DNA of 64,000 nt from Microvirga rosea (lineage in GTDB: Bacteria > Pseudomonadota > Alphaproteobacteria > Rhizobiales > Beijerinckiaceae): the NCBI RefSeq assembly GCF_020595095.1, contig NZ_JAJDOP010000007.1:124001-188000 (forward strand), given 5' to 3'. The number at the start of each line of letters is the position of its first letter. Position 1 is the first letter of the stretch. A model generated the notes under the pieces. It was not told the DNA's origin, ran no database searches, and worked only from the letters and a program-made list of their open reading frames with translations. Position numbers and translations under genes: made by a program. Positions 1 to 8,221 of this stretch are shown here, piece by piece.

Positions 1-560
1 GAGGCCGAGAGGACGACCTTCGGCGCGGCATCTTCGAGCCGCGTCGCGAGCTCCCGGGCCGCAAAGCCCCCGAAAACCACCGAATGGATCGCGCCGATGC
101 GCGCGCAGGCGAGCATCGCGAACACCGCCTCCGGGATCATCGGCATGTAAAGGATGACCCGGTCGCCCTTGGCGACTCCCATGTCCTGCAGCACGGCCGC
201 CAGGGTCGCCACCTCATCCCGCAGCTCATGATAGGTGAAGGTTCTGATCGTGCCGGTCACCGGGCTGTCGTAGATCAGCGCCGCCTGCCCCGCGCGGCCG
301 CGCTCCACGTGACGGTCGAGGGCGTTGTAGCAAACGTTGCATTCGGCTCCGACGAACCAGCGTCCGAAGATCCCGCTTGCGGGATCGAAGATCCTGTCAG
401 CAGGCTTGATCCAATCGATGTCCCGGGCCGCCTCTTCCCAGAACCATTCCGGATCGGATCGCCAGCGCGCATAGACCTCGCCATAGCGGCTCCTTTGCAA
501 GGCATCGTGACCGGCTGCGGCCGTGCCTGGCGTCTCCGACGTCATCCGGGTCGTTGTCAT
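1..560 (-). CDS. prpE: Propionyl-CoA synthetase (acyl-CoA synthetase), N-terminal part
   Basis: Reading leftward from the ATG at 558-560, about 186 codons stay open to the window edge. The first ~70 residues match the N-terminal cap of acetyl/propionyl-CoA synthetases (RYGEVYARWRSDPEWFWEEA, then DIDWIKPADRIFDP), followed by the start of the AMP-binding domain (ALIYDSPVTGT, GDRVILYMPMIPEA, ARIGAIHSVVFGGF). The run FVGAECNVCYNALDRHVE is typical of PrpE rather than Acs. Family role: ATP-dependent activation of propionate (or acetate) to the CoA thioester in the cytosol. The ATP P-loop and catalytic lysine lie outside the window, so substrate is inferred from overall similarity. It is divergent from the TSUP permease gene across about 100 bp. 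Confidence 0.85.
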   Translation of the reverse strand, partial: MTTTRMTSETPGTAAAGHDALQRSRYGEVYARWRSDPEWFWEEAARDIDWIKPADRIFDPASGIFGRWFVGAECNVCYNALDRHVERGRAGQAALIYDSPVTGTIRTFTYHELRDEVATLAAVLQDMGVAKGDRVILYMPMIPEAVFAMLACARIGAIHSVVFGGFAARELATRLEDAAPKVVLSA

Positions 561-658
561 GGCGCTACCCCAATGTGTTCACCACGTGAGACTTCAAAGC
601 TCTGCCGTGGTAGCAGGCAAAGACGCCGTGGTCAGCGGCGACTTTCGGCGAGTTTGCC

Positions 659-1417
659 ATGATCACCGACCCCTTGTTCTATGCCGCGGCCATTCCGGCC
701 GTCGTCCTGATGGGCCTGTCCAAGGGCGGCTTTTCAGGCCTCGGCCTCCTGTCGTTGCCGCTCATGGCGCTCGTGGTCTCGCCCGTCCAGTCGGCCGCGA
801 TCATGCTGCCGATCCTGATCATCCAGGATGTCGTGACCGTTTGGGCCTACCGGCATCATTGGGACCGACGCAATCTCGCCATCCTGCTTCCGAGCGGCAT
901 TATCGGCATCATCTCTGGCTATCTTTTGGCAGCGCGGGTTTCCGATGCCGCCGTCACGCTGGCGGTCGGCATCATCTCCACCGCCTTCGCCGTTCGCCGG
1001 CTGATCCTGGAGCGGCGCGCGACACCGCCTGACCCGACGAAGGCGGACATGCCCCATGGCCTGCTCTGGGGCTACGTCATGGGCTTTACCAGCATGGTCG
1101 CCCACGCTGGAGGCCCGCCCTTCCAGATCTATGTGATGCCGCAGCGTCTGCCGCGGGATGTGTTCGTCGGCACCGGGGCCATCTGCTTTGCCCTGCTCAA
1201 CTGGATCAAGGTGCCGCCCTACATGGCGCTCGGTCAGTTCACGGGCGAAAACCTCGCCACCGCCGGGGCCCTGTTTCCGGTTGCGGTGGTGTCCACCTGG
1301 CTCGGCGTCCTGCTCGTCCGCCGAACCTCGGGAGAGCGATTCTACACCCTCGTCTATCTGCTGCTGATCCTTGTCGGCGCGAAGCTCGTGTTCGACGGCG
1401 CGCGGGCTTTTCTATGA
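659..1417 (+). CDS. TSUP-family (TauE/SafE, DUF81) sulfite/anion permease
   Basis: A 252-residue integral membrane protein with about eight hydrophobic segments in two halves. The first helix carries the family-type glycine motif LSKGGFSGLGLLSLP and the second half has GYVMGFTSMVAHAGGPPFQIY, which matches the duplicated architecture of the TauE/SafE (TSUP) family. These proteins export or import sulfite, organosulfonates or related small anions at the inner membrane. The ATG at 659 gives a complete first helix and was preferred. It is divergent from the prpE-like gene; no substrate can be assigned from context. Confidence 0.85.
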   Translation: MITDPLFYAAAIPAVVLMGLSKGGFSGLGLLSLPLMALVVSPVQSAAIMLPILIIQDVVTVWAYRHHWDRRNLAILLPSGIIGIISGYLLAARVSDAAVTLAVGIISTAFAVRRLILERRATPPDPTKADMPHGLLWGYVMGFTSMVAHAGGPPFQIYVMPQRLPRDVFVGTGAICFALLNWIKVPPYMALGQFTGENLATAGALFPVAVVSTWLGVLLVRRTSGERFYTLVYLLLILVGAKLVFDGARAFL

Positions 1418-1497
1418 AGACCTGTCATGAAAAAAGCTGCCGCTTCCTGTAGGAGAGCGACAGCTCTTTGGATGGGAATTGTCTGAAAACAGCGTGA

Positions 1498-1680
1498 TCA
1501 GTGCATCACCGCGTGGGAACCTCTGAGGCGGGTGATCTGATCCTTGAGGTGAAGCTTTTTCCGCTTGAGCTCCACAAGCTTGGCGTCATCCATGGAGGGA
1601 TGGTTGAGAGCATCTTGGATCTCGCGCTCGAGCGCCTGATGCCTCCGTTCAAGTTCCACCAGATGATTCTGCAGCGGCAT
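1498..1680 (-). CDS. DUF465 (YdcH-like) small coiled-coil protein
   Basis: A 60-residue protein (MPLQNHLVELERRHQALERE...) made of two short charged helices; the second half (KRKKLHLKDQITRL) is the conserved DUF465/YdcH signature. The open frame extends upstream to 1830, but the ATG at 1680 gives the usual family length (60-75 aa) and the extra upstream residues look unlike protein. Function of the family is not established. It is divergently arranged with a second DUF465 gene at 1869-2090, so the 190 bp between them carries both promoters. Confidence 0.8.
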   Translation of the reverse strand: MPLQNHLVELERRHQALEREIQDALNHPSMDDAKLVELKRKKLHLKDQITRLRGSHAVMH

Positions 1681-1868
1681 GTCAGCAACCTCCTGTTCGA
1701 TGTCTGACGACGGAAGTGTGACACAGAGAAAGTGGCGAGTCGAAGGCAAAGCATGCTGCAACGCAGAAAGAGAATCCTTGAAGCTTGGCCTGTGAACAGT
1801 CCGGTTTGAGCTTGCTCTGCGCATGTCCAAAGAGCATAATTTTGGCTTCTCGCGCGCCTTTTCGGGCG

Positions 1869-2090
1869 ATGCGCCATCTGGACTTTTCGATGCACGATCT
1901 GGTTGAACTCGAAGCGGAACTTTCGCGCCTGAAGCAGGAGCACCGGGATCTGGATATGGCGATCGAGGCGCTCGAACAGATCATCACCGGCGATCAGCTG
2001 CAGGTCCAGCGTCTCAAGAAGCGCAAGTTGAGCCTCAAGGATCGCATCATGCAGATCGAGGATCAGATCACGCCGGACATCATCGCCTGA
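1869..2090 (+). CDS. DUF465 (YdcH-like) small coiled-coil protein, second copy
   Basis: About 73 residues if started at the ATG at 1869 (MRHLDFSMHDLVELEAELS), or 66 from the ATG at 1890. It has heptad-like Leu/Glu/Lys spacing and the DUF465 signature KKRKLSLKDRIMQIEDQI, which aligns with KRKKLHLKDQITRL in the divergent gene at 1498-1680. No strong Shine-Dalgarno separates the two starts. Function unknown. It lies about 140 bp upstream of purE on the same strand, so it may be the first gene of a purE-purK transcript, but that spacing allows a separate promoter. Confidence 0.75.
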   Translation: MRHLDFSMHDLVELEAELSRLKQEHRDLDMAIEALEQIITGDQLQVQRLKKRKLSLKDRIMQIEDQITPDIIA

Positions 2091-2230
2091 CGGTTCCCTC
2101 CAGCAGGGCCCGATACGGCGGTTCTTCGAAACCAACGGGAAAAGCCGGTCTTTCGGCGCATCGGCCTTGCTTGGCAGGGCAGCCTTCGCTATGCCCGCCC
2201 TGACGCATTGGCCAAAGCCGGAGCCGGAAC

Positions 2231-2722
2231 ATGGCGGGAAGTCCCGTTGCCATCATCATGGGCAGTCAATCCGACTGGGCGACCATGCGCCATGCGGCCG
2301 AAACCCTCGACCTGCTCGCGATCCCCTACGACGCGCGCATCGTCTCGGCGCACCGGACCCCCGACAGATTGGTGGCGTTCGCCAAGAGCGCGAAGGCCGA
2401 GGGTTTTCGAGTGATCATCGCGGGCGCCGGCGGAGCCGCGCACCTGCCCGGCATGACCGCCGCCATGACCCCGCTCCCGGTTTTCGGCGTGCCGGTGGAG
2501 TCGAAGTCCCTGTCCGGCCAGGACAGCCTCTTATCAATCGTTCAGATGCCCGCCGGCATCCCGGTGGGAACGCTCGCGATCGGGCGCGCGGGGGCGGTGA
2601 ATGCCGCGCTCCTGGCGGCCGCCGTTCTGGCCCTGCACGACAAGGATCTGGCGGAACGGCTCGACACGTGGCGGGCCCGGCAGAGCGCGAGCGTGGCCGA
2701 ACGGCCCGTCAACGAAGGCTGA
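2231..2722 (+). CDS. purE: N5-carboxyaminoimidazole ribonucleotide mutase
   Basis: 163 residues, the normal length for class I PurE. It has the diagnostic GSQSDW near residue 11 (substrate phosphate binding), SAHRTP near residue 40, containing the catalytic histidine region, and the glycine-rich [12 protein letters not shown] near residue 65. Established role: converts N5-CAIR to 4-carboxy-AIR in purine biosynthesis, using the PurK product. The gene ends 5 bp before purK, so the two are co-transcribed and probably translationally coupled. Confidence 0.96.
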   Translation: MAGSPVAIIMGSQSDWATMRHAAETLDLLAIPYDARIVSAHRTPDRLVAFAKSAKAEGFRVIIAGAGGAAHLPGMTAAMTPLPVFGVPVESKSLSGQDSLLSIVQMPAGIPVGTLAIGRAGAVNAALLAAAVLALHDKDLAERLDTWRARQSASVAERPVNEG

Positions 2723-2727
2723 GCCCG

Positions 2728-3807
2728 ATGATCCGCCCCGGCAGCACACTCGGGATTCTCGGGGGCGGCCAGCTGGGCCGCATGATGGCCATGGCGGCCG
2801 CGGAGCTTGGGCTGCGAACCCATGTCTATGCGCCGGAGCGCGACAGCCCGGCCTTCGATGTCGCGGCCGAGCACACGGTTGCGGCCTATGAGGACGAGGC
2901 GGCCCTCGTGCGCTTCGCCAAGGCCGTGGATGTGGTCACCTACGAATTCGAGAACGTTCCGGCGGCCACCGCCGCCACCTTGGCGGCTCACGCGCTCCTG
3001 GCGCCGAATGCCCGCGCGCTCGCGGTGTCGCAGGATCGGCTGACGGAGAAGACCTTCATGGCCGAGCTCGGCATCGCCACCGCCCCGTTCGCGGCCGTGG
3101 CGTCCGAGGCGGACCTCATCGCAGCCCTGGAGCGTATCGGTCGTCCCGCCGTCCTCAAGACCCGCCGCTTCGGCTACGACGGCAAGGGGCAGGTGATGGT
3201 CCGTCCCGACACGGATCCGGCCGAGGCTTTCGCGGCCATCGGTCAGGCGCCGGCCATTCTCGAAGGTTTCGTGCCTTTCGAGCGCGAGGTCTCCGTCATC
3301 GCCGCCCGGACGGCAGCCGGCGGCTTTGCGGCCTATGACCTGTGCGCAAACGAGCATCGCCATCATATCCTGGCGACCACCCGGATCCCGGCCGGCGTAT
3401 CACGCCGGACCGAGGAAGCGGCTTTCGACATCGCGAAAGCCATCGCCGATGCCCTCGATTACGTGGGCATCCTTGCGGTTGAACTGTTCCTGGTGACGAC
3501 GGAGGACGGGGAGCGTCTGGTCGTCAACGAAATCGCGCCCCGCGTGCATAATTCGGGCCACTGGACCCTCGGGGGCGCGGTGACGTCCCAGTTCGAGCAG
3601 CATGTGAGGGCGATCTGCGGCTGGCCCCTCGGCGCCACGACCCGCCTCGGCCGGGTCGAGATGCAGAACCTGATCGGCGATGACGTGGAGGCCTGGGAGA
3701 GGATCCTGGCGGAAAGCGGCGCCCACCTGCACCTCTACGGCAAGGCACAGGCCCGCCCCGGCCGCAAGATGGGCCACGTGACCCGCGTCTATCCCGAAAG
3801 AGATTGA
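2728..3807 (+). CDS. purK: N5-carboxyaminoimidazole ribonucleotide synthase (ATP-grasp)
   Basis: 359 residues beginning MIRPGSTLGILGGGQLGRMM, the nucleotide/substrate-binding PurK N-terminus. The ATP-grasp centre is visible as LKTRRFGYDGKGQ and the metal/ATP site as VVNEIAPRVHNSGHWT. Established reaction: AIR + ATP + bicarbonate to N5-CAIR. The open frame extends upstream into the purE region in another reading frame; the ATG at 2728, 5 bp after the purE stop, is the real start. A GC-rich hairpin with a T-run follows at 3817-3850. Confidence 0.96.
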   Translation: MIRPGSTLGILGGGQLGRMMAMAAAELGLRTHVYAPERDSPAFDVAAEHTVAAYEDEAALVRFAKAVDVVTYEFENVPAATAATLAAHALLAPNARALAVSQDRLTEKTFMAELGIATAPFAAVASEADLIAALERIGRPAVLKTRRFGYDGKGQVMVRPDTDPAEAFAAIGQAPAILEGFVPFEREVSVIAARTAAGGFAAYDLCANEHRHHILATTRIPAGVSRRTEEAAFDIAKAIADALDYVGILAVELFLVTTEDGERLVVNEIAPRVHNSGHWTLGGAVTSQFEQHVRAICGWPLGATTRLGRVEMQNLIGDDVEAWERILAESGAHLHLYGKAQARPGRKMGHVTRVYPERD

Positions 3808-3816
3808 ACCTCTTCC

Positions 3817-3850
3817 AAAGCGCGGCGTTATCATCGACGCCGGCGCTTTT
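3817..3850 (+). terminator. Rho-independent terminator after purK
   Basis: Inverted repeat AAAGCGCGGCGT (3817-3828) against ACGCCGGCGCTTT (ending 3849), one bulged base, 8-nt loop, then TTTTCTT. Located 10 bp past the purK stop, so it probably separates purEK from rpsU. Confidence 0.75.
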
Positions 3851-3972
3851 CTTGTGAAGAAGCCTGGACAATCAAGGCATCTTCTGCTAGTCACGCCGGT
3901 CAGATAGAGGTGCGCACGACGCGCCTCGTTTGTTTTTACCACAATCGAAACGGATCATTACGAGGAATTCGC

Positions 3973-4221
3973 GTGCAGGTTCTTGTCCGGGATAACAACG
4001 TCGATCAGGCGCTCCGCGCTCTCAAGAAGAAGATGCAGCGTGAGGGCATCTTCCGCGAGATGAAGCTTCGCGGCCATTACGAGAAGCCGTCTGAGAAGAA
4101 GGCCCGTGAGAAGGCCGAGGCCGTTCGCCGCGCCCGCAAGCTGATCCGCAAGCGCATGCAGCGCGAAGGCCTTCTGCCTTCGAAGCCGCGCACGGTCGCT
4201 CCGGGTCGCCCGGCCCGCTAA
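3973..4221 (+). CDS. rpsU: 30S ribosomal protein bS21 (GTG start)
   Basis: 82 residues: (M)[20 protein letters not shown], then a long basic helix and the alphaproteobacterial C-terminal tail ending [12 protein letters not shown]. The start is the GTG at 3973, preceded by GAGGAATTC (AGGA about 8 nt upstream); the longer open frame from 3910 adds residues absent from S21 proteins. S21 sits on the 30S platform near the anti-Shine-Dalgarno helix. It follows purE-purK but is separated by a terminator. A stable hairpin follows at 4264-4292. Confidence 0.95.
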   Translation: MQVLVRDNNVDQALRALKKKMQREGIFREMKLRGHYEKPSEKKAREKAEAVRRARKLIRKRMQREGLLPSKPRTVAPGRPAR

Positions 4222-4263
4222 GCTCTTTCGAGAGCTGAAAAATCTTGGTCTTTCGATTGTGAA

Positions 4264-4292
4264 CGGCGCCCGTCTGAAAAGACCGGGCGCCG
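4264..4292 (+). terminator. Stable hairpin downstream of rpsU
   Basis: CGGCGCCCG TCT (4264-4275) pairs with AGA CCGGGCGCCG (4280-4292) with one bulged C and a GAAA tetraloop. No long T-run follows (ATTGCATTT), so termination may be weak or Rho-assisted, or the hairpin may protect the rpsU 3' end. Confidence 0.5.
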
Positions 4293-4399
4293 ATTGCATT
4301 TCAGGGGCCGCCCCCTCCGTTTATGCTGCTTTATTTCATGGCTGTTAAGGTTTACCCCTTAGGGTAGCCCGATCCCCCTTCATTGAGCTGGAGACGAAG

Positions 4400-5233
4400 G
4401 TGCTCGTCACATCGATTCGCCGCTTTGCGCCCCTGACCCTTGTCCTTGTCGCCCTCGGCCTTGCAGGGTGCGAAACCACCGGCGGCGGTGTCACCCGTCG
4501 CATTGCCGTCGTGGAAGAGGACACCCAAGGCACCAGCAAGGTGAACATCGCGTCCCTGTCGGACGTGATCGAGCGCAACCCGGGCGATCCGAGCGCCTAC
4601 AATACCCGTGGCGCCGCTTATGCGAGGGTCGGGCGCTACAGCGACGCCATGGCCGACTTCTCGAAGGCGATCCAGCTCGATCCGAACTATGCGCCCGCCT
4701 ATACCAACCGCGCCCTCGCCCTTCGGCAGACGGGCCGGAACGATCAGGCGCTGGCGGATTTCACCCGCGCCATCCAGGCCGATCCCAATTATGGACCGGC
4801 CTATATCGGACGCGGCAACCTGCTGCGGGCGCAAAACCAATATCAGGACGCCCTCAACGATCTGAACGTGGCGATCCGCCTCGTGCCGGAATCCGCCGAG
4901 GCGCTTCATGCCCGCGGCCTGCTTTATCAGCGCCAGGGCCAGCACCAGCAGGCGATCCTCGACTTCGACGCGACCATCGACCGGAATCCCTTCGTGGCGG
5001 CACCCTATGCGGCCCGTGGCCAGAGCCTCATCGCCATCGGCCAGTACGACAAGGCCATCGAGGATTTCAACGCCGCCCTCAACGTGAACGCGCGCGACGC
5101 CGATTCCTGGGCATGGCGCGGGGTGGCCTTCGAGAAGCAGGGCAACAAGAGCCAGGCGGCCGAGAGCTTCCAGCGGGCGCTTGCCCTCGACAACTCCAAT
5201 TCGGTGGCGCGTCAGGGCAATTCCCGCCTCTGA
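4400..5233 (+). CDS. TPR-repeat lipoprotein (NlpI-like)
   Basis: 277 residues. GTG start at 4400 with GGAGACGAAG directly upstream. Signal peptide RFAPLTLVLVALGLAGC ends in a lipobox (LAGC), so the mature protein starts at about Cys24 and is probably an outer- or inner-membrane lipoprotein. From about residue 55 to 270 it holds six 34-residue TPR units (for example AYTNRALALRQTGRNDQALA). TPR lipoproteins of this type usually act as adaptors in envelope assembly or peptidoglycan hydrolase control; the partner here is unknown. The following nucleotidyltransferase gene begins about 24 bp downstream. Confidence 0.85.
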   Translation: MLVTSIRRFAPLTLVLVALGLAGCETTGGGVTRRIAVVEEDTQGTSKVNIASLSDVIERNPGDPSAYNTRGAAYARVGRYSDAMADFSKAIQLDPNYAPAYTNRALALRQTGRNDQALADFTRAIQADPNYGPAYIGRGNLLRAQNQYQDALNDLNVAIRLVPESAEALHARGLLYQRQGQHQQAILDFDATIDRNPFVAAPYAARGQSLIAIGQYDKAIEDFNAALNVNARDADSWAWRGVAFEKQGNKSQAAESFQRALALDNSNSVARQGNSRL

Positions 5234-5256
5234 GCGGCTTGAAGGGCGCGTTCTTC

Positions 5257-5832
5257 GTGCGCGGCCTGTCCGACATTTCCGACCTGATCGAAGCCCACGC
5301 TCCCATGCGTGGGCTTTTGGCTGCCGTGGCGTCTCTCCGCCTGCCGGACGCCTGGATCGGAGCAGGCTTCGTGCGCAATGCGGTCTGGGACGCCCTCCAT
5401 GAAAGAGCCTTCGCGCTCGCATCCCTCGAGGATGTCGATGTGGTGTTCTTCGATCCCGCGAACCCGCGTGCCGAGCGGGATCACACGCTCCAGGAGAATC
5501 TCGGGCGTCTTCATCCCGGCCCCGTCTGGCAGGTGAAGAACCAGGCCCGCATGCATGTCCGCAACGGCGATGGGCCCTATGACGGCACGGCCGATGCGAT
5601 TGCCCGCTGGCCCGAAACCGCAACGGCGATCGCGGCCCGGCTCGTGGGCCGGCGGGTGGAGATCATGGCTCCGCACGGAGTCGATGACCTTCTCGCCCTC
5701 AAGGTCAGGCCGACGCCGGCCTTTCTCGGGAAGATGGATATCTATCGCGAGCGCCTGGCGCGGAAGAACTGGGCCGAACGCTGGCCGAAGCTGACCTTTG
5801 TCGACGGCCCGCCCGCCGTCACAACGCCTTGA
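5257..5832 (+). CDS. Nucleotidyltransferase family protein (NTP_transf_6 / DUF925)
   Basis: 191 residues from a GTG at 5257 that has GAAGGG about 10 nt upstream; a TTG at 5239 and an ATG at 5305 are in-frame alternatives. The ATG would cut into the first helix (LIEAHAPMRGLLAAVASLRLPD). Motifs: IGAGFVRNAVWD (nucleotide-binding G-x-G-F) and LEDVDVVFFD (catalytic carboxylates), typical of the DUF925 nucleotidyltransferase-fold family. Substrate is not known. The 3' end overlaps the convergent GNAT gene by 14 bp. Confidence 0.7.
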   Translation: MRGLSDISDLIEAHAPMRGLLAAVASLRLPDAWIGAGFVRNAVWDALHERAFALASLEDVDVVFFDPANPRAERDHTLQENLGRLHPGPVWQVKNQARMHVRNGDGPYDGTADAIARWPETATAIAARLVGRRVEIMAPHGVDDLLALKVRPTPAFLGKMDIYRERLARKNWAERWPKLTFVDGPPAVTTP

Positions 5833-6295
5833 CCATATAGGATACGTACGGCTCGAAGCCGAATTGCCGGTAGGTGCGCTCGGCCCGCTCGTTCGCCACG
5901 AGGGCGCCGATCATCAGGCGCTTGAGCCCGGCCTGGCGGGTCAGACGCTCGGCTTCCCGCAGAAGCATCTGGCCGATGCCGCGGCCGCGCCAATCCTCGT
6001 GCACGATGAGATCCGTCACGGTGCCATGCCGGCGCACGTCCTCCGTGACGTAGGCGGCATCCTGATCGATCGAAAACCCCATGGCGGCAACCACGATCCC
6101 GTTGTCTTCCGCCAGGATCACGCGGCCCTGCCGTCCGCTCAGACGCTGGAGCAGCTCGTCGTAATAGGCGCCCGCGCCCTTGTAGTCCCTTCGGCGGTCA
6201 CCGGTGAGGTCCGCCTCGAAAAGGTTGAGGCGATGGATCAGCTCGATCACGATGCTCCGGTCGGCGGGGCGCGCCGTCCGCAAGGTTACGCTCAT
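5819..6295 (-). CDS. GNAT-family N-acetyltransferase
   Basis: 158 residues from the ATG at 6295 (MSVTLRTARPADRSIVIEL), which has TGGAG 6 nt upstream; an ATG four codons earlier overlaps that Shine-Dalgarno. The GNAT core is clear: TVTDLIVHEDWRGRGIGQML (acetyl-CoA pyrophosphate loop R-G-R-G-I-G, about residues 100-120) and ANERAERTYRQFGFEPY near the C-terminus. Acceptor substrate unknown. It is downstream of pntB on the same strand (about 70 bp, with a 9-bp hairpin between) and overlaps the end of the nucleotidyltransferase gene. Confidence 0.85.
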   Translation of the reverse strand: MSVTLRTARPADRSIVIELIHRLNLFEADLTGDRRRDYKGAGAYYDELLQRLSGRQGRVILAEDNGIVVAAMGFSIDQDAAYVTEDVRRHGTVTDLIVHEDWRGRGIGQMLLREAERLTRQAGLKRLMIGALVANERAERTYRQFGFEPYVSYMVKAL

Positions 6296-6366
6296 GCCAG
6301 GCTCCATAAGCTGAAGGCCGGCGCGGAACCGGCCTTCGACTCACGAGAAATGTCGCGGACGATTGC

Positions 6367-7767
6367 TCAGTCGAGGTTCTTCAGGATTTCGTCGACCATC
6401 TTCTTGGCATCGCCAAAAAGCATCATGGTGTTGTCGCGGAAGAAGAGTTCGTTTTCGACGCCCGCGTAGCCGGATCCCATGCTGCGCTTGATGAACAGAA
6501 CCGTCTTGGCTTTCTCGACATCGAGAACCGGCATGCCGAAGATCGGCGAGGCCGGATCGGTCTTGGCGGCCGGGTTCGTCACGTCGTTCGCGCCGATCAC
6601 GAAAGCCACGTCGGCCTGGGCGAACTCGCCATTGATGTCCTCCAGTTCGAAGACCTCGTCGTAGGGCACGTTCGCTTCCGCCAGGAGGACGTTCATGTGG
6701 CCCGGCATGCGGCCCGCCACGGGATGAATGGCGTATTTCACCTCGACGCCTTCGGCCTTGAGCTGGTCGGCCATCTCCCGCAGCGAGTGCTGCGCCTGGG
6801 CCACGGCCATGCCGTAGCCCGGCACGATGATGACCTTGGAGGCGTTCTTCATGATGAAGGCGGCGTCATCCGCAGAGCCCTGCTTCACCGGACGGCTTTC
6901 CGTGGCTCCGCCGGTGGCCGCAGCCGTCTCGCCGCCGAACCCGCCGAGAATCACCGAGATGAACGAGCGGTTCATGCCCTTGCACATGATGTAGGACAGG
7001 ATCGCACCCGAAGAGCCCACCAGCGCGCCGGTGATGATGAGCGCCAGATTGCCGAGCGTGAAGCCGATGCCTGCGGCGGCCCACCCCGAATAGGAGTTGA
7101 GCATCGACACCACCACCGGCATGTCCGCGCCCCCGATGGGGATGATCAGCGTGACGCCGAGCACGAACGAGACCAGCACGATCAGCCAGAACAGCGTATG
7201 GCTTTCCGTGCGGATGAAGGCGACGAGCAGAACGAGCAGCAGCACGCCGAGGGCGATGTTGAGCAAATGACGCTGCGGCAGGAGAATCGGCTTTCCGGAC
7301 ATGCGTCCGTCGAGCTTCAGGAACGCGATCACCGAACCCGTGAACGTGACGGCACCGATGGCGGCGCCAAGGGCCATTTCGAAGAGCGAGCCGCCGTGGA
7401 TGGTCCCGACCGAGCCGATGCCGAAGGCCTGCGGCGCGTAAAGAGCACCGGCCGCCACAAGAACAGCCGCCATGCCGACGAGGGAATGGAACGCCGCCAC
7501 AAGCTGCGGCATCGCGGTCATGGGGACCCGTTTCGCCACCACGGCACCGATGCCGCCGCCGATGGCGAGGCCGGCGATCACCAGGACCCAGCCTCCGAGC
7601 CCGTTGGGGGGCGAGACCAGGAGGGTGGTGACGACGGCGATTCCCATACCCACCATGCCGTAGAGGTTGCCCTGCCGGGAGGTGGTGGGATGGGACAGAC
7701 CCCGCAGGGCCAGGATGAACAGAACGCCGGAGATCAGATACAGGATCGAGGCCAGATTTGCCGACAT
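6367..7767 (-). CDS. pntB: NAD(P) transhydrogenase subunit beta
   Basis: 466 residues with about nine membrane helices in the N-terminal 270 residues and the NADP(H)-binding dIII domain at the C-terminus (VIIVPGYGMAVAQAQH, HPVAGRMPGHMNVLLAEA, VIGANDVTNPAA). Established role: proton-translocating hydride transfer from NADH to NADP+ at the inner membrane. It starts 4 bp after the pntAB stop; the three-polypeptide split pntAA-pntAB-pntB is the usual alphaproteobacterial arrangement. Confidence 0.97.
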   Translation of the reverse strand: MSANLASILYLISGVLFILALRGLSHPTTSRQGNLYGMVGMGIAVVTTLLVSPPNGLGGWVLVIAGLAIGGGIGAVVAKRVPMTAMPQLVAAFHSLVGMAAVLVAAGALYAPQAFGIGSVGTIHGGSLFEMALGAAIGAVTFTGSVIAFLKLDGRMSGKPILLPQRHLLNIALGVLLLVLLVAFIRTESHTLFWLIVLVSFVLGVTLIIPIGGADMPVVVSMLNSYSGWAAAGIGFTLGNLALIITGALVGSSGAILSYIMCKGMNRSFISVILGGFGGETAAATGGATESRPVKQGSADDAAFIMKNASKVIIVPGYGMAVAQAQHSLREMADQLKAEGVEVKYAIHPVAGRMPGHMNVLLAEANVPYDEVFELEDINGEFAQADVAFVIGANDVTNPAAKTDPASPIFGMPVLDVEKAKTVLFIKRSMGSGYAGVENELFFRDNTMMLFGDAKKMVDEILKNLD

Positions 7768-7771
7768 CGCC

Positions 7772-8209
7772 TCAACCCTTCTTGCGGTACATGGCGAGCA
7801 TGCGCTGGGTCACCAGGAAGCCGCCGAAGATGTTGATGGAGGCGAGAACCAGGGCGATGAAGCCCAAGGCCCGCGCCCAGATCGGCCCGTCGCCGAGAGC
7901 CGGAGCCACGTTGACCCCGACCGCCAGAACGGCTCCGACGACGATCACGGACGAAATCGCGTTGGTGACCGACATAAGCGGCGTGTGAAGGGCCGGCGTC
8001 ACCGACCAGACGACGTAATAGCCGACGAAGATGGCAAGGACGAAGATCGCGAGGCGGAACACGGTCGGATCCACCGCCCCATGGGTAACGGCCGATGCGG
8101 CCACGGCCACCTGATCGGCGATGGCGTGAGCCGTGTCGGCCGCCCTCTGGGCAGCCTCAGCCGCCGCCCGAGACTGTTCGACGGCCTGTTCGGGTGTCAG
8201 TACTGCCAT
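7772..8209 (-). CDS. pntAB: NAD(P) transhydrogenase subunit alpha 2 (membrane part)
   Basis: 145 residues: an Ala-rich charged N-terminal segment (about 45 residues), then three or four membrane helices ([58 protein letters not shown]). This matches the dII part of the PntA chain as a separate subunit. The [13 protein letters not shown] stretch is the family signature. It starts 12 bp after the pntAA stop and ends 4 bp before pntB. Confidence 0.95.
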   Translation of the reverse strand: MAVLTPEQAVEQSRAAAEAAQRAADTAHAIADQVAVAASAVTHGAVDPTVFRLAIFVLAIFVGYYVVWSVTPALHTPLMSVTNAISSVIVVGAVLAVGVNVAPALGDGPIWARALGFIALVLASINIFGGFLVTQRMLAMYRKKG

Positions 8210-8221
8210 GGCGGAGCCCCC

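Noticed and set aside
6313-6337. 9-bp hairpin between pntB and the GNAT gene
   Set aside because: No T-run and the GNAT gene probably follows in the same transcript; function cannot be decided.
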